Shown here: positions 35,601 to 46,924 of the stretch, in pieces
How positions within the stretch are numbered: the first letter of the stretch is position 1
How the letters are laid out: every line of letters begins with the position of its first letter
Assembly (NCBI RefSeq): GCF_003265705.1
Contig: NW_020312785.1
Coordinates: 22,688,594-22,752,593, forward strand
Length of the DNA stretch: 64,000 bases
DNA from: Callorhinus ursinus
Lineage: Eukaryota > Chordata > Mammalia > Carnivora > Otariidae
Direction of reading: 5' to 3'
The notes under the pieces: model-generated
What the model saw: only the letters and a program-made list of their open reading frames with translations
What the model was told of the DNA's origin: nothing
Databases searched by the model: none
Made by a program: the position numbers and the translations under genes

Positions 35601-37500
35601 GCACAAAGAGCCAAAATCAGTCCCTAGATGGACAAGGTTCTAGAATTTCACACGTCCTTGTAATAAAATATTGGGACTCTTATTTCAAAGATAGATTTAT
35701 AGGCTTGAATGTAACTTAGGTTGCTCAAATTTCACATGAATTTCCAAAACCAGATTAAATTCATATGGTTTTCTGTATGGGATGGAAAACAGCTTTGGAT
35801 GTACCACCTTCTTGTATCTGCTTTTACTAAAAGCTAAATCACATAATCCGTAGTTAGTGGCCTCTGACGCTTAGGAAGTGTCTTTACTGTTCTTTGTAAG
35901 ACAGTTTCCAGGTCCATAGTATAATTTAAAAACAATTTAGGTAATTGACAGAGAAATAGATTCCCATGTCATATCTTAGACAACCATCTGGCTGACAATG
36001 ACTGACTAACATGACTGAATTCTTCGAGTAATGCATTAATTCACTGCATAAAGAACTGATACAGCTCATTGTTGAGCTAGTTCTAACTAGGGAGGCAAGT
36101 TTGCCTAATCTTGGCCGCACACATATTTCAAATATATGGGATTACAAAGTAACGCGCCTTAATCAGACAATGTAGTGTCATTAAATATTACTTGTTTCGA
36201 GCCCTATCTTTAACTTAGAAAGCAATTTCCACATATACACTAAAATAACGAACTTAAAAGTTATAGAAATATGACAGAAAATATAGCAGTGCTTACCTCA
36301 GAAGCAAGCGAACAAAAAAATACTATTGCTCAGTGTTGTTTGACTTAGCAATTTCCTGCTTAAAATTCAGAAGTTTCCCTTGATAGGTTTCTGTGCTCAG
36401 GATTCTTATAATGTAACACAACTGCTTTGATATAAATCACAAAAGCATTCATACATGGCTCTTCTTTCATCAATCCACTTGAAAATGTCTTCACAAAAAT
36501 AGCTTTTAACTGTTACAAAACTTGGTTTTTTTATTCCCAAGAGGAACCCCATTTTCTATCTGAAGAACATCAGGATTATTATTTCATAGGAAAGCAATCA
36601 GTACAGTGCCTTTAGTACCTGTGACTGATTTTCTCCGTTTACATGTTCCTACACATCGTTAATCCTTCCCTTGTGTACTGAAAGGCATACGACATTAGTC
36701 CGTAGTGAATTAAAGATCTTCTGTTTGCTTCAAAGATAACTTTGAGGCCCTATACTCATGACGTAGAGAGTGCATGATTATTCATTTTTAAAGCCTGCTG
36801 TGTAATTTACCTGAGGTTATTTTTAAAATTAAAACATTAAAATACATAGAACAAAAGATAGGAAATAAAGTTAATTCTTACAGAGCTGTACAATAACCAA
36901 GGATTTCCACCTTCCATTATTGAAATCATGCTCAGTAAAATACAATTTACGTAAGAATTGGTACATTTTATCAAACATGCAGTCTATTCGGCCCATTTTT
37001 GCATTTGATAGAATCACCAAAAAAGATAAGAAAAAAACAGAATGGCATTTGTACTGACATCCACATCAAAATAGCAGAGAAAAACAGTTTCAGAAATCTA
37101 AGAATACCTTCAGAACATCTACGGATGATAGAGAAGTTTCCAAATACTCCGTATTCAATAGCATGCAAAAAGTTTTCATTTTGATCCCAATAACTCCAAA
37201 AACTTAGGAATCCCAAGCTAAACTTTCCTCTGGATATTTCTTGATCTTTTTATGTGGTCTTTTATAAAGCTCTATTACTTTTTATGTGCCCCAACTCTGG
37301 TCAAACATAGAAAAAATCAGTCTCACGTATCAGGCAAATAACTTCTTGGTACTTCTTTATTTTCATTTCTGTGCAGTGATTTTTACAGCTCATGGAGCTG
37401 GAACCCAATGTTAAGACTTGGTCAGCTGTTTTCATCTGTTTGTAGCGGAAGGGGCCAGAAGGCATACTGAGGAGAGCCAAATAATGCACTACATTTAAGA
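32620..37500. other. ~4.9-kb repeat-poor block
   Basis: I recognise no SINE, L1, L2, MIR, LTR or DNA transposon here, in contrast to the flanks. 32710-32892 (+) is a 60-codon frame starting at the end of a GCCCCCG patch; it has no family I recognise. 33940-33945 is an AATAAA signal following about 500 bp of relatively complex sequence, compatible with a 3' exon of an unspliced or non-coding transcript, but this is unproven. Some ancient repeats may be too diverged to see. Confidence 0.4.
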
Positions 37501-37510
37501 GTTCAGATGA

Positions 37511-37692
37511 GTAAATCAGATTAGCAACTATAAAGGAATCAAGAGACCTGCCATCTTGTGCATTAAAATATGGGTGGAGCAACCACTAGAATTTAAGGTC
37601 TGTAAATCAGATTAGCAACTATAAAGGAATCAAGAGACCTGCCATCTTGTGCATTAAAATATGGGTGGAGCAACCACTAGAATTTAAGGTCT
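37511..37692. repeat. Perfect 91-bp tandem duplication
   Basis: 37511-37601 and 37602-37692 are identical base for base. The unit begins 'gtaaatcagattagcaac' and ends 'gaatttaaggtct'; a third copy stops after 'gt'. The right part of each unit lies at the start of an L2 3'-end relic. Confidence 0.97.
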
Positions 37693-37790
37693 GTGAAGAC
37701 AAGGATTTCCATCTGTTCTGTTCACTGCCATCACCAGAACAGAACATAGTAGGCACCCAGTGGGCATGCATTTAATGAATCAATAACATG
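37675..37790 (+). mobile_element. L2 LINE 3' end
   Basis: 'tagaatttaaggtctgtgaa', 'gacaaggatttccatctgtt' and 'ctgttcactgccatcaccag', then 'aacatagtaggcacccagtg' and 'catttaatgaatca', match the L2 terminus in order. Its first bases are included in the 91-bp tandem duplication. Confidence 0.75.
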
Positions 37791-37984
37791 TACAGCACAA
37801 GAGCAAACAAAAGATACAGCAGATAGTACCATAGAAGATGAGGTAAGAGAAGAAAGGCCACTCACTAGAAATAAATCTGATCAGTGAAATACAAAGGATG
37901 CAGGTATACAGATTGGAATCAGGAAAATGCCAACAGAGGGGCGTGAGACAGGCAACAAAAACACTTTATAATAAAGCTGACTTT

Positions 37985-38170
37985 TTGGAGCACTTTCTAT
38001 TGCTCTAAGTGTTTTTACATAGATCACCTCTCTTTGTCCCTCATGCTGCAGGTAGGAAAATGACTCACGAGAGGGCTCCATCTTGTCCAAGGTCTTGATT
38101 TTAGAAAATGGTACACATCACATCAGAATCCAGGGATTCTGCCCCTTACACTTTGCTGTATTGCCTCCTT
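37985..38170 (-). mobile_element. MIR relic, antisense
   Basis: 'ctaagtgtttttacatagat', 'gcaggtaggaaaatgactca', 'gtccaaggtcttgatttt' and 'agaatccagggattctgccc' fit reverse MIR with divergence. Confidence 0.6.
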
Positions 38171-38583
38171 TTGGATTCTCTAAAGATTATAAATATTAAA
38201 TAGGCCCTGGCAAAGCAAGCGGAACAATGGATGCACAAAACTAGGGAAAGGACTTGATTTTGAGCCAAATATCTAGGCCAGCCAGGAAAATTAATCAATT
38301 GGATTACTGTTTGGAGTTTAGCTGACCTGGGACTTCATGTTAGAATGACATGGAAGCTCATGGCAAGATATGAGCAGATTATAGCAGGTTGTTTTTGCCT
38401 TTTATGGCATTCATCATCCATTTTAATTTTCTTAGTCAAACAATTTCCAATATATTTTTTTAGCATCAAAACATGTTATGGATTACCAAAGATTAGTATT
38501 TATATTTTAGTACTTGACCTGCTGGTTGGTGAAATACATATATATATATCAAAACTCTCCTAAAAATAGAGTAGTGTTTTTCT

Positions 38584-38798
38584 TTTTTTCTTTCTTTCTT
38601 TTTTTTTTTAAAGATTTTAGTTATTTATTTGAGAGAGAGAGAGAATGAGAGATAGAGAGCATAAGAGGGAAGAGGGTCAGAGGGAGAAGCAGACTCCCCG
38701 CTGAGCAGGGAGCCCGATGCAGGACTCGATCCCGGGACTCCAGGATCATGACCTGAGCCAAAGGCAGTCGCTTAACCAACTGAGCCACCCAGGCGCCC
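38584..38798 (-). mobile_element. Can-SINE (SINEC), full length, antisense
   Basis: Left TTTCTTTC/poly-T tail, (GA)n body, right end 'gagccacccaggcgccc'. The 17-bp TSD tagagtagtgtttttct is identical at 38567-38583 and 38799-38815, implying a recent insertion. Confidence 0.98.
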
Positions 38799-39055
38799 TA
38801 GAGTAGTGTTTTTCTATGCATTTGAATTTTAAACTTTATTAAGAGCATCTGTATAATTTCAAAAATGGAAAGCCATCCCTTTAAAACATATTCTTTATTT
38901 AATTAACAGGCATACTGTTGGGAAGAATTTGGATTATTGAACCATTGGATGAAATAAGATGGCCACTGAAATTTATCTAAAGAGTAGATTTTTAAGCTAG
39001 TAGGGTCATTACCATTTATTAAAATCTTAATTGTTATTTGCTTGTGTTAATTAGA

Positions 39056-39190
39056 GCAGGTTTTCTCAACCTTGATATTACTGATATTTTGGGTAGGACA
39101 GTTAATTGTTGTGGGAGACTGCACTATAGGATGTTTAGCAGCTTCCCTGGCCTCTACCTATTAGATGCCATGAGCAACTGCCCTTAAAAG
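39056..39190 (-). mobile_element. MER20 DNA transposon relic, antisense
   Basis: 'tttctcaaccttgatattac', 'tgatattttgggtaggacag', 'ttaattgttgtgggagactg' and 'aggatgtttagcagcttccc', then 'tggcctctacctattagatg', match the reverse MER20 consensus in order. The remaining part is missing. Confidence 0.75.
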
Positions 39191-39870
39191 TAAAGTGCTT
39201 AGGGTGTAAAATTTAATGCCCTCTCAGGTCACATCTCACCTTGCTCTGGTCCCAGACCTGGCACATGTTTCAAATGTCTCCTTGGAGAGGTGGTGGGAAA
39301 ATTCTACTCAGGGAAACGCTGACTGAGAGGACTACCAATGGTTTTAACAAGTACATTACAAAATGTATAAATGGGCTCAATAATATAGAAGTTCATTTTC
39401 ATTCAAATAATAGTTTAAATATATAGTACTTGCTGTGAAAGGTTCTTTCTACATGACTTGTTCAGGGACTGTGGGAGGAGGTCATCCAAAGGACGTGACT
39501 GCCTGTTGACATGCGAGCTGGACTCAGGTAATTGGAGTGCTCCTTACGCTCTCCCCTGGCCTTCGAATGTACCTTCCACCCAACATTCCCACAGTAGGAG
39601 ACATTTCAAAGATGCCTCCTTGAGAAAGCAATATATTAATGAGACCACCTGAACCAGATACATCACTGAACCCTGTTAAGTTCTCTATAAAAACTTTTAA
39701 GATCCTAGCAGGCAGCTGGGAAGATCTATTCATCTTGCCACTAACCAAGGTAAGCCTCATACGTAAGTTCCCTTGCTTACTGAAATTGCCACCCACCAGT
39801 CGGGAGGGGCCTTCCTCTTTCTTTGGTGGTCTCTCCTAATGCTCCATGTATGGAGGACAGTTTCAAATTT

Positions 39871-40067
39871 TTTTTTTTTTAAGATTTTATTTATTTATTT
39901 GACAGAGAGAGACATAGTGAGAGCAGGAACACAAGCAGGGGGAGTGGGAGAGGGAGAAGCAGGCTTCCCACTGAGCAGGGAGCCCGATGTGGGACTCGAT
40001 TCCAGGACCCTGGGATCATGACCTGAGCTGAAGGCAGACGCTTAACGACTGAGCCACCCAGGCGCCC
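39871..40067 (-). mobile_element. Can-SINE (SINEC), full length, antisense
   Basis: (T)n/AAGATTTTATTTATTTATTTGACAG-type left tail, 'gcagggagcccgatgtggga' in the body, right end 'gagccacccaggcgccc'. The 17-bp TSD aggacagtttcaaattt is identical at 39854-39870 and 40068-40084. Confidence 0.98.
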
Positions 40068-40479
40068 AGGACAGTTTCAAATTTCATCTGGGGAACTTCC
40101 GAGATGGTGAACTAACAGGGACCCAGGTTCTTTCCATACTGAGCCTTCACCATCTAAAACCTCTTCTTTTCCGTGACCAGTTGGTAGAGGGGGAATATTA
40201 AATAGGCCATGGAAAAGGCAAACACACTTCTTAAAAGCTGCATCCCAGGTGTAAGATACTTTGTTTCACATCCCATTGGCTAGAACTCAGTCACATGCCT
40301 ATGCCAATGAAATCTGAGTAATGTCATCTGTGTGCCCAATATAAATAGGAAACATATAGTTCATGAACAGCTTGTACATACACCCTAGAGAATATAGAGT
40401 CAATGTTTGTGAGGATAGGAAAAGAGAGAGAGAAAAAGAAAGACATACCCCTCCAAAGCTAGTCTTAATTCAAATCACA

Positions 40480-40945
40480 TTGACAAAAAAGTGAATAAAT
40501 AAACTGGGACAAATTCACATAACTGGATACAATGTAACCATAAAAAGAAATAAACTACCGCTGATCAAGACTGCAGGAATGAACCTTTGGAGATATATCA
40601 GGGCAACATAACAAGTCCTGGCAGATGACACACAATATTATAGATAACTACAGAACTTCAAAACAAACAAAACACAACAATAATATATACATCAGGCACA
40701 TGATAAAACTAGCAAATCTAGAAAGTGGTAAACACGGAATGAAGAATAGTGGAAACACAATGAGAGTGGAATAGGAGAATGGCACAAAGGTAGATGCAAG
40801 TTATTGGAAATGGTCTAGTTTGGGGGTTGAGTGGTGGGTTCAATGTTACTGTTCATATTACCATTGTTTATAACTTAAATATAGTATTGTTTATGTACTT
40901 AATAATGCATTACAATATAGAATATTAAAGCAAAAATAAATCAAA
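40480..40945 (+). mobile_element. Old L1 (L1M-type) 3' end
   Basis: 'actggatacaatgtaaccat', 'aaaaagaaataaactaccgc' and 'gcaggaatgaacctttggag' correspond to the ORF2 end. 'tggtctagtttgggggttga' and 'gtggtgggttcaatgttac' then fit an L1M 3' UTR ending with 'gaatattaaagc'. Diverged, no open frame. Confidence 0.55.
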
Positions 40946-41923
40946 ATAGAACAAGCACATTGGAATTTGTTTATTATTGAACATTATGTATTTACTGAGC
41001 ATTTGCTAATGGCAAATTCAACCAAATTGTTAAAGCTGTAGGACTTGCACTGCTAGTTATTTTAGAAATCTTGAAGCAGGATGAAGTAGCTAATTAGACT
41101 GCTGTGAATTTCTGGTACTATATTTTATTTTTTGCTTTAGTTATTGTTATTTTATGATTTATTTTGATTACAACACATTAGTTTTAATAAGATTTATTAG
41201 TACACTATTTTGAATAACTTGGAGGAAACTGTTTTTCACTCTATTATGCATTTGGAAATGTAATTTTATTATTTCAAGGAAGAGTTTTTTCTTCAATATT
41301 TTAAATTTTTAATGGGATCAAAGAGCAAGGAAGAAGAAAATACAGAAATGTGTTTATATTAAACTCTATTAATATATTTCATTAGATGAATAATAGTAAA
41401 AAGAAAATTTAAAAAAAAAAACCTCTTTGGAGCATGTTGATAAAAAGTCTATCTGTGTACTGTAGAGTTAATTCATACTGGAGTAAAAAACCTAGAGATC
41501 TTTGGAATCATAGAGAAAGGCAGTAATTTACCAAGATCAATATTATTTGGCTGGTGGGCCAGTTAATGGACAGACCTTTATTCAAATACCCTCCTGTGTA
41601 CTCAACCTAGAGTCACAAAATCTGATGTCTAAACTTAGTACTCCTGCTACCACCTGAGAGCCCTGTTTTATGTAGTTTTTAGTCTTCTGTCTGAAACTAT
41701 CTAATCAAGGATCACAGAAACTGAGAAATAGCTGGGGCCAGGAAGAAAGGAGGAAAAGAAGTTCACTTAACCTTCTTTTTCTCTTTTCTTTTCTAATGTC
41801 ATAAGAATTCATCTAGGTACCCGTTTAAAGAGCAAAATCAGAGGAATAGCTTGTAATCTAATTAGTCAATGGGTGACTGGTAAGACTATATTGGAGAATT
41901 TATGCAAGTGAGAAGTATTTTTT

Positions 41924-42126
41924 TTAAAGATTTATTTATTTGAGAGAGAGAGAGCGAGACAGCAGGGAGAGAGGCAGAGGGAGAGAATCTTTAAGCAGAC
42001 TCCCCACTGGAGCACTAAGCCTATCACGGAGCCTAACATGGGGCTTGATCTCACAACCCATGAGATCATGACCTGAGCGAAAACCAAGAGTCAGACGCTC
42101 AACTGACTGAGCCACCCAAGCGCCTC
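41924..42126 (-). mobile_element. Can-SINE, older subfamily, antisense
   Basis: The body has 'catgagatcatgacctgagc' and 'gaaaaccaagagtcagacgc', an older SINEC variant, ending 'gagccacccaagcgcct'. The TSD agtgagaagtatttttt is identical at 41907-41923 and 42127-42143. Confidence 0.95.
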
Positions 42127-42144
42127 AGTGAGAAGTATTTTTTA

Positions 42145-43595
42145 AAAGATTTAACATGCTCATTTATATTCCCATTTATATTTAGTTATCATTTAGGTGT
42201 GAGCATTCACAGAGATGCATATTGTTTAAACATCTTGTTTTGGCCAAAGTACATAAAAAATCTCAAGCAAATAAATTTGCTTGGGGATGGTTGTGATATT
42301 TTGACAAGTTTAGGATGGATAAATATAAAACTGATGCAGAAACTGTGATAGACATTGGTGTTTGCTTCATTATTGTCATGGAAATTTTGTATAAAAATAC
42401 ATTTGACAAGCTTTGTTATGTTTGGTGCAATTGAAAAAGTTGTTTGTGTAATTCCTTTGATGATTAACTGACTGGAGTTTTAATGATGCCATTGAAGAGA
42501 AAAACAATGAAGCATCATTCCCAACAACTGGTACCCACAGCATAGAAAATGATTTTCACATTTGGCAAATTTACCTTGAATACAGCTGTTGGCTGAACAT
42601 AAAATTTGAATAGTTGGAAGAAAACTGAGATATGGAGCCTGGCATTTATAATGAATTATCAAATGTGAGTAATTGTACTCAGTTAAACCAAAACACTGAA
42701 CTTTTTGAAGCTGACTCATCACTTTAATAATTTCCTTTTAAAAGCTATTTTATGCCTAATAAATCCACAAAACATCAAAGTGCTAGTATGATCAGTGCCA
42801 TTTCTTTCATTATATGGAGAAGGAGTGAGCTTTAAAGTAAGTTTTCCCAGAAAAATATTTTTCTCCATAATATAGTGATTACCACACTCCGAATTCTGCC
42901 TGTTCATGATTTGGCTCTATGAGGTAACAAATGTGTAACTATACAGCAGTTATTCATGCAAAATTTGGTTCCCAGAAACAAGAAATGTGCCAAAGAAAAA
43001 GAGCCTGAGATTATCTGCAGGATGAAGGGTGGATGGAGAAGGAAAATCTTGATTTTCACCTTTGCTAATATGCTAGCTGTTCAGGGCCAGTTATCCAGAG
43101 CCCAAGATCTGTGACCTTAAACTCAGTTGGCATAACTCTCTCTATCAGGGATAATCATGGTGTCATGTTTTATCATAGCTAGAAGGGAAAAATATCACTA
43201 ATACTTAACTATCATGTCAAAGAATTAATGGAATTTGTAAAATTATTGCCTTTTTCCAGAATTTACAATAACGCCAAGGAGTCTTGCTTGATGTGGCTTT
43301 TTAATTTTGATTTCCCCTTCATACCTAGTGTTTATTAGAACAAATAAGCTCCATTAAGTGGCAAGAAGGAAAATACAGCTTTGGGCCATTCAAACCTTTA
43401 TAACTTGTTTTCTTGGTCAGGAACATTAAGAAATAGACAAAGTCTAGCACTTACGAGCCAAAATAATACATAGAAATTGCAACCACATTGGGTGAATTTA
43501 AGATTAAGGCATCAGTAAACCAGGCTGTGAATCATTTTGACTTTAGGGTCATAGTAGAAAGTTGTAGTTGGTGTATCTTATTACCTGTATATGCC
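42145..43595. other. Unassigned stretch
   Basis: A/T-rich unique-looking DNA. The 80-codon minus frame at 42480-42722 and others lack recognisable domains. The segment 43231-43251 is copied at 43985-44005 (see that entry). Confidence 0.45.
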
Positions 43596-43599
43596 ACTA

Positions 43600-43700
43600 T
43601 TTATGTACCATTCTTCTGCTTATAGATGTTTGAATGTGTCTGGTTATTTTTTTAATGCTATTTGAACATTTTCATACTTTTTTCCTGGTTACATTCAAGA
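43600..43700 (-). mobile_element. Possible L1 fragment, antisense
   Basis: 'ttatgtaccattcttctgct', 'tatagatgtttgaatgtgtc' and 'gctatttgaacattttcata' resemble the reverse of a typical L1 ORF2 end. Short and diverged. Confidence 0.35.
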
Positions 43701-43939
43701 GTTTTCCTGGTGCACTGGCTTTCAATAATGTTTAACCACACAGAGAAAATGAAATTTGTTTTACATAGTGACTAAGTAAACAAAATTTTCCCCAAACAAC
43801 AAAAATAATTCTTATTTGGTACAGTCTCATATTTTCTATTCTGTTGTATTATATTTATCATCTATCATATATTATTTTAGTTTGAAAACCTTTTCGTCAC
43901 CTGAGAATCACGACCATAAGATCATGACAATTAAAGCTC

Positions 43940-43987
43940 AAGTTCATCTGATTTGATCAGATGAACTTCAGTTGGAGTTCAACTGAA
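43940..43987. repeat. Two overlapping inverted repeats (hairpins)
   Basis: Arms 43940-43952 and 43956-43968 are a perfect 13-bp inverted repeat (aagttcatctgat / atcagatgaactt) with a 3-nt loop. It overlaps a second perfect 8-bp inverted repeat, 43967-43974 with 43980-43987 (ttcagttg / caactgaa), with a 5-nt loop. Neither is followed by a U-tract or associated with any gene. Confidence 0.9.
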
Positions 43988-44005
43988 TTTGTAAAATTAT
44001 TGCCT
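43985..44005 (+). repeat. 21-bp direct copy of 43231-43251
   Basis: The 21 bases are identical in both places (754 bp apart) and begin gaatttgtaaaatta. The second copy starts at the end of the second hairpin, so the whole patch 43940-44005 is built from inverted and direct copies. Confidence 0.9.
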
Positions 44006-44409
44006 GGAGACTGGATTACTATTAAATTAATCTCTTTGAGATTCCTCTTTCACTGAGTTTGGGTCTTAGAGGACTAAATTTGTCCATGTAAACCATTGAT
44101 GTAGCAAAAGCTCTCTTCTCTCCCTTGCCTTCCTTCAAGCAGAATGAATTCTTTTCTTGCTCTTTTCCAAAGTAATACATATCTTGGGATCTATCCTCCC
44201 CTACAATGGAACGGAGAGATGAGGAAAAGGCTGATGCTCTGAAATTTTAACTGCAACCAGGTACACAAATTCAACTGGGAGGAGGAAGTAACATGTCCCT
44301 GCAGTAATCTAGTTAAACCAATAATGTATACTTAGATTCTCATTTGGCTTCTCATGTCTGCTTTCAGTTGATTGGATTTTAAAATGGTTGTGAATTACTT
44401 GACATTCCT

Positions 44410-44885
44410 TTCATTAAAAGTTGGTGTTTATATCCCTTCTCCTAGGAACTGATTGGGGAAGTGATGCTATATGACTTTTAAGGCTACAGCATAACAATGG
44501 CATGTGCCTTCTACTTGGTTCTCTTTGAACACTTACTCTCCAGAGGCTTCCTCTTGGGTGTCTCAGAACCCCGTTGTCATGATGGGAGAAAACCAAACCA
44601 CCTAGAGAGCCGTATGACAGTATGTAGTTGACAGTACAGCTGAGCCCAGAATTAAGTTCTCTTATCCCAGGCACCAGACGTGAGTGAAGAAGACTCCAGA
44701 ATAATCCAGCACCAAAGTATTTGAGTGACCCCCCCGCACATCCATTTGAGTCTGTTCAGCTAAGGCTCCAGAACTGTGGAGCAGAGACCAGATATATTTG
44801 CTGGACTCTATCCTGACCCACAGAACCTGTGAACATATTAGATGGTGGTTGTTTTCCACTAAGCTAGTGATGGTTTGTTTTTAGA
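44410..44885 (+). mobile_element. MLT1-class MaLR solo LTR
   Basis: 'tatatgacttttaaggctac', 'cttgggtgtctcagaacccc' and 'ccatttgagtctgttcagct' parallel the LTR body. 'cctgacccacagaacctgtg' and 'gtggttgttttccactaagc' match the terminal region. The extreme 3' end is eroded. Confidence 0.55.
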
Positions 44886-44889
44886 AATA

Positions 44890-45775
44890 ATGACTGGAAT
44901 AACTGGATAAAAGAAAGTGTGGATGAGGGGAAATAAAAAAGCATTCCTCTAGTCTCCAACAATATGTTCAGGCAACAGATGAGTCATACAAAGGAAAAAG
45001 ACAATTCTTGGGAAAGGGAACTCTCAGATATGTATATCATTTTTAGGAGCTTTTCAAGGTTTATCTGGATCTAACCAGTCAGGGTAGATTACTAACAAGT
45101 AAGCCCCTAATAATTATAAACAGTTGTTAGAGGGAGTTTGAAATGGCTTTAGGACTGTGGTTTTGGATGACTAAGGCCAGGTTGTAATAAATATCACCCA
45201 CCTGGCCAGTTCTGTCTGTGGCTTGAAATGCAAATATATGTATGACAAGAATTATAAATACATATAAAATATACACACCTACATACATACACATACACAC
45301 ACACTTATTTAGAAGAAAAAGCAAATGACTCTGCTTCCCCCCCAAAAAAATTCATATCAAGATTTGGATTTAGTAATAGATACTCATCTTCAGATAATCC
45401 TGGATTTAGTGCAAACCACACACCATCTCTTATATTGTCTACATTTGTATCTACATTTCTGAACAATAAGAATTAGTATCTATTTGAATTGAAGATCCAA
45501 GATAATTAAATATTTATTTTTTACTATATGTTAACAAAAACATATATTAAGACCTAAGCATTTCAATAACAGGGACGAAACAAAAAAAGGGTAAGGCGAG
45601 AAGCTGAAGTCATAGAAACCATATTATTCCCATAACTTTATAATTAAATCTTTCCCCCTTTTTATGACAACAAATTGGTTGCAAAATTTATTTTGGAATT
45701 TTTATATATACTCTATGCCATGTTAGTGCCTAATTTATATCCTTGGGGGGAAAATTAACTTTATCTTTGTACTGG
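44890..45775. other. Unassigned stretch with minor (CATA)n
   Basis: No confident element. 45254-45303 holds imperfect ATAC/CACA units. A C-run plus A-run (CCCCCCCAAAAAAA) is at about 45335. Confidence 0.45.
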
Positions 45776-45779
45776 TTAT

Positions 45780-46320
45780 TAGGACTCTCAATTTCAAATA
45801 ATAGATATTCACAGGCACTAGTTTAAGCAAGTTTTACTATGGTACAAAACTATCTCACATAACTGAAAAGTAAGTATAGAGTTAGCTCTTAGGAATTGCC
45901 TGGGAATGGGAACTGGAAGGTTTGTGCCTGCTTCAATTTTCTCTCTCTCAAAGATAAGCTTATTCTTATTTTCCTGACCATGTAACATATCAAAACAAAA
46001 TTTAAAAAAGAAGAAAACAAAACCAAAAAATCATGGCTGCTGATGAATCCTGAGTGGACATGTTACACCCTGAGACAGATTTTTCTTTTGCAATCCCAAT
46101 GTTAAATTCCTAGGGAGTGAGCTGAAAATATCTTGGCTACGTGATCATCTTTAGGGAATAGAATCTGATGGTCCTGCCTGGTTGCTGAGAGGACAAGGTC
46201 ATGTTGTGCAAAATATCCATCCAGACTGACCCTGGCCAGGCTGTGGTAGGAAAGGAAAGGCAGTCCCCAAACAAAGATGGCGGGCAGAGATGGGACCAAA
46301 TTCCTTCCCCACAGGAAGGC
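45780..46320. mobile_element. Ancient unnamed interspersed repeat, probable
   Basis: The left side has 'ggcactagtttaagcaagtt' and 'ctcacataactgaaaagtaa', words that recur in an old mammalian repeat I cannot name. The right part is less clear ('aaacaaagatggcgggcag'). Orientation and ends are uncertain. Confidence 0.35.
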
Positions 46321-46556
46321 ATTATGAATATAAAGATTTCATTTTAAAACTCTAGAATGATTTACTAGAGAAACCAATGCATCTCCCAGTTACACTGATC
46401 CATTTGAGAAGCCTCAGAATAAAAGACAAGTCTGTCTTGTCTTGCCACATCCTGTTCCCTTTCCACTGGCTACACGTTAACAGAGAATTACTGCCTAACA
46501 GTTTAGTTGTGACCAAGGGGAGAACCCCACATATGAGGGACACCATCCTAAACTGG

Positions 46557-46586
46557 GCTTAACCGACTGGGCCATCCAAGTGTCCT
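46557..46586 (-). mobile_element. Can-SINE head remnant, antisense
   Basis: 30 bp matching the reversed SINEC head with a few substitutions ('aaccgactgggccatccaag', then tgtcct). No body or tail remains. Confidence 0.6.
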
Positions 46587-46682
46587 GAAACCAAAATGAT
46601 TTAACAGTATATAATTTTGCAGAATGTTTTCCTTGTAGTAATAATGAAAAAAAGTAATAGTAATAACAAAGACAATGGTACT

Positions 46683-46917
46683 AGCTACTTTTTGTTGAGT
46701 GCTATGTTCCAGTGAAGAGCACTTTACAGGTATTACCTTAATCTTAGCAACACAATTTTCCTATAATGTAAGTTTAACTGTTTTCACTTGCATCTTGCAA
46801 ATCATGAATCAGGCTCAGAGAGGTTAGGTTTCCCAAGATCCCACAGCCAGAAAATGATAAAGCCAAAAATGTGACTACAGAATCTGAGCACTTAACCACT
46901 TTGCTTAACTGCTTCCC
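46683..46917 (-). mobile_element. MIR, near full length, antisense
   Basis: 'ttgagtgctatgttccagtg', 'agcactttacaggtattacc', 'aggctcagagaggttaggtt' and 'cccaagatcccacagccaga', then 'gagcacttaaccactttgct', give the complete reverse MIR order. Confidence 0.9.
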
Positions 46918-46924
46918 GCAAGGG

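Noticed and set aside
37511..37692. CRISPR-like direct repeats
   Set aside because: Only two adjacent units with no spacer, in mammalian DNA; it is a plain tandem duplication.
43940..43968. Intrinsic terminator
   Set aside because: The perfect stem has no U-tract or upstream gene, and the genome is eukaryotic.
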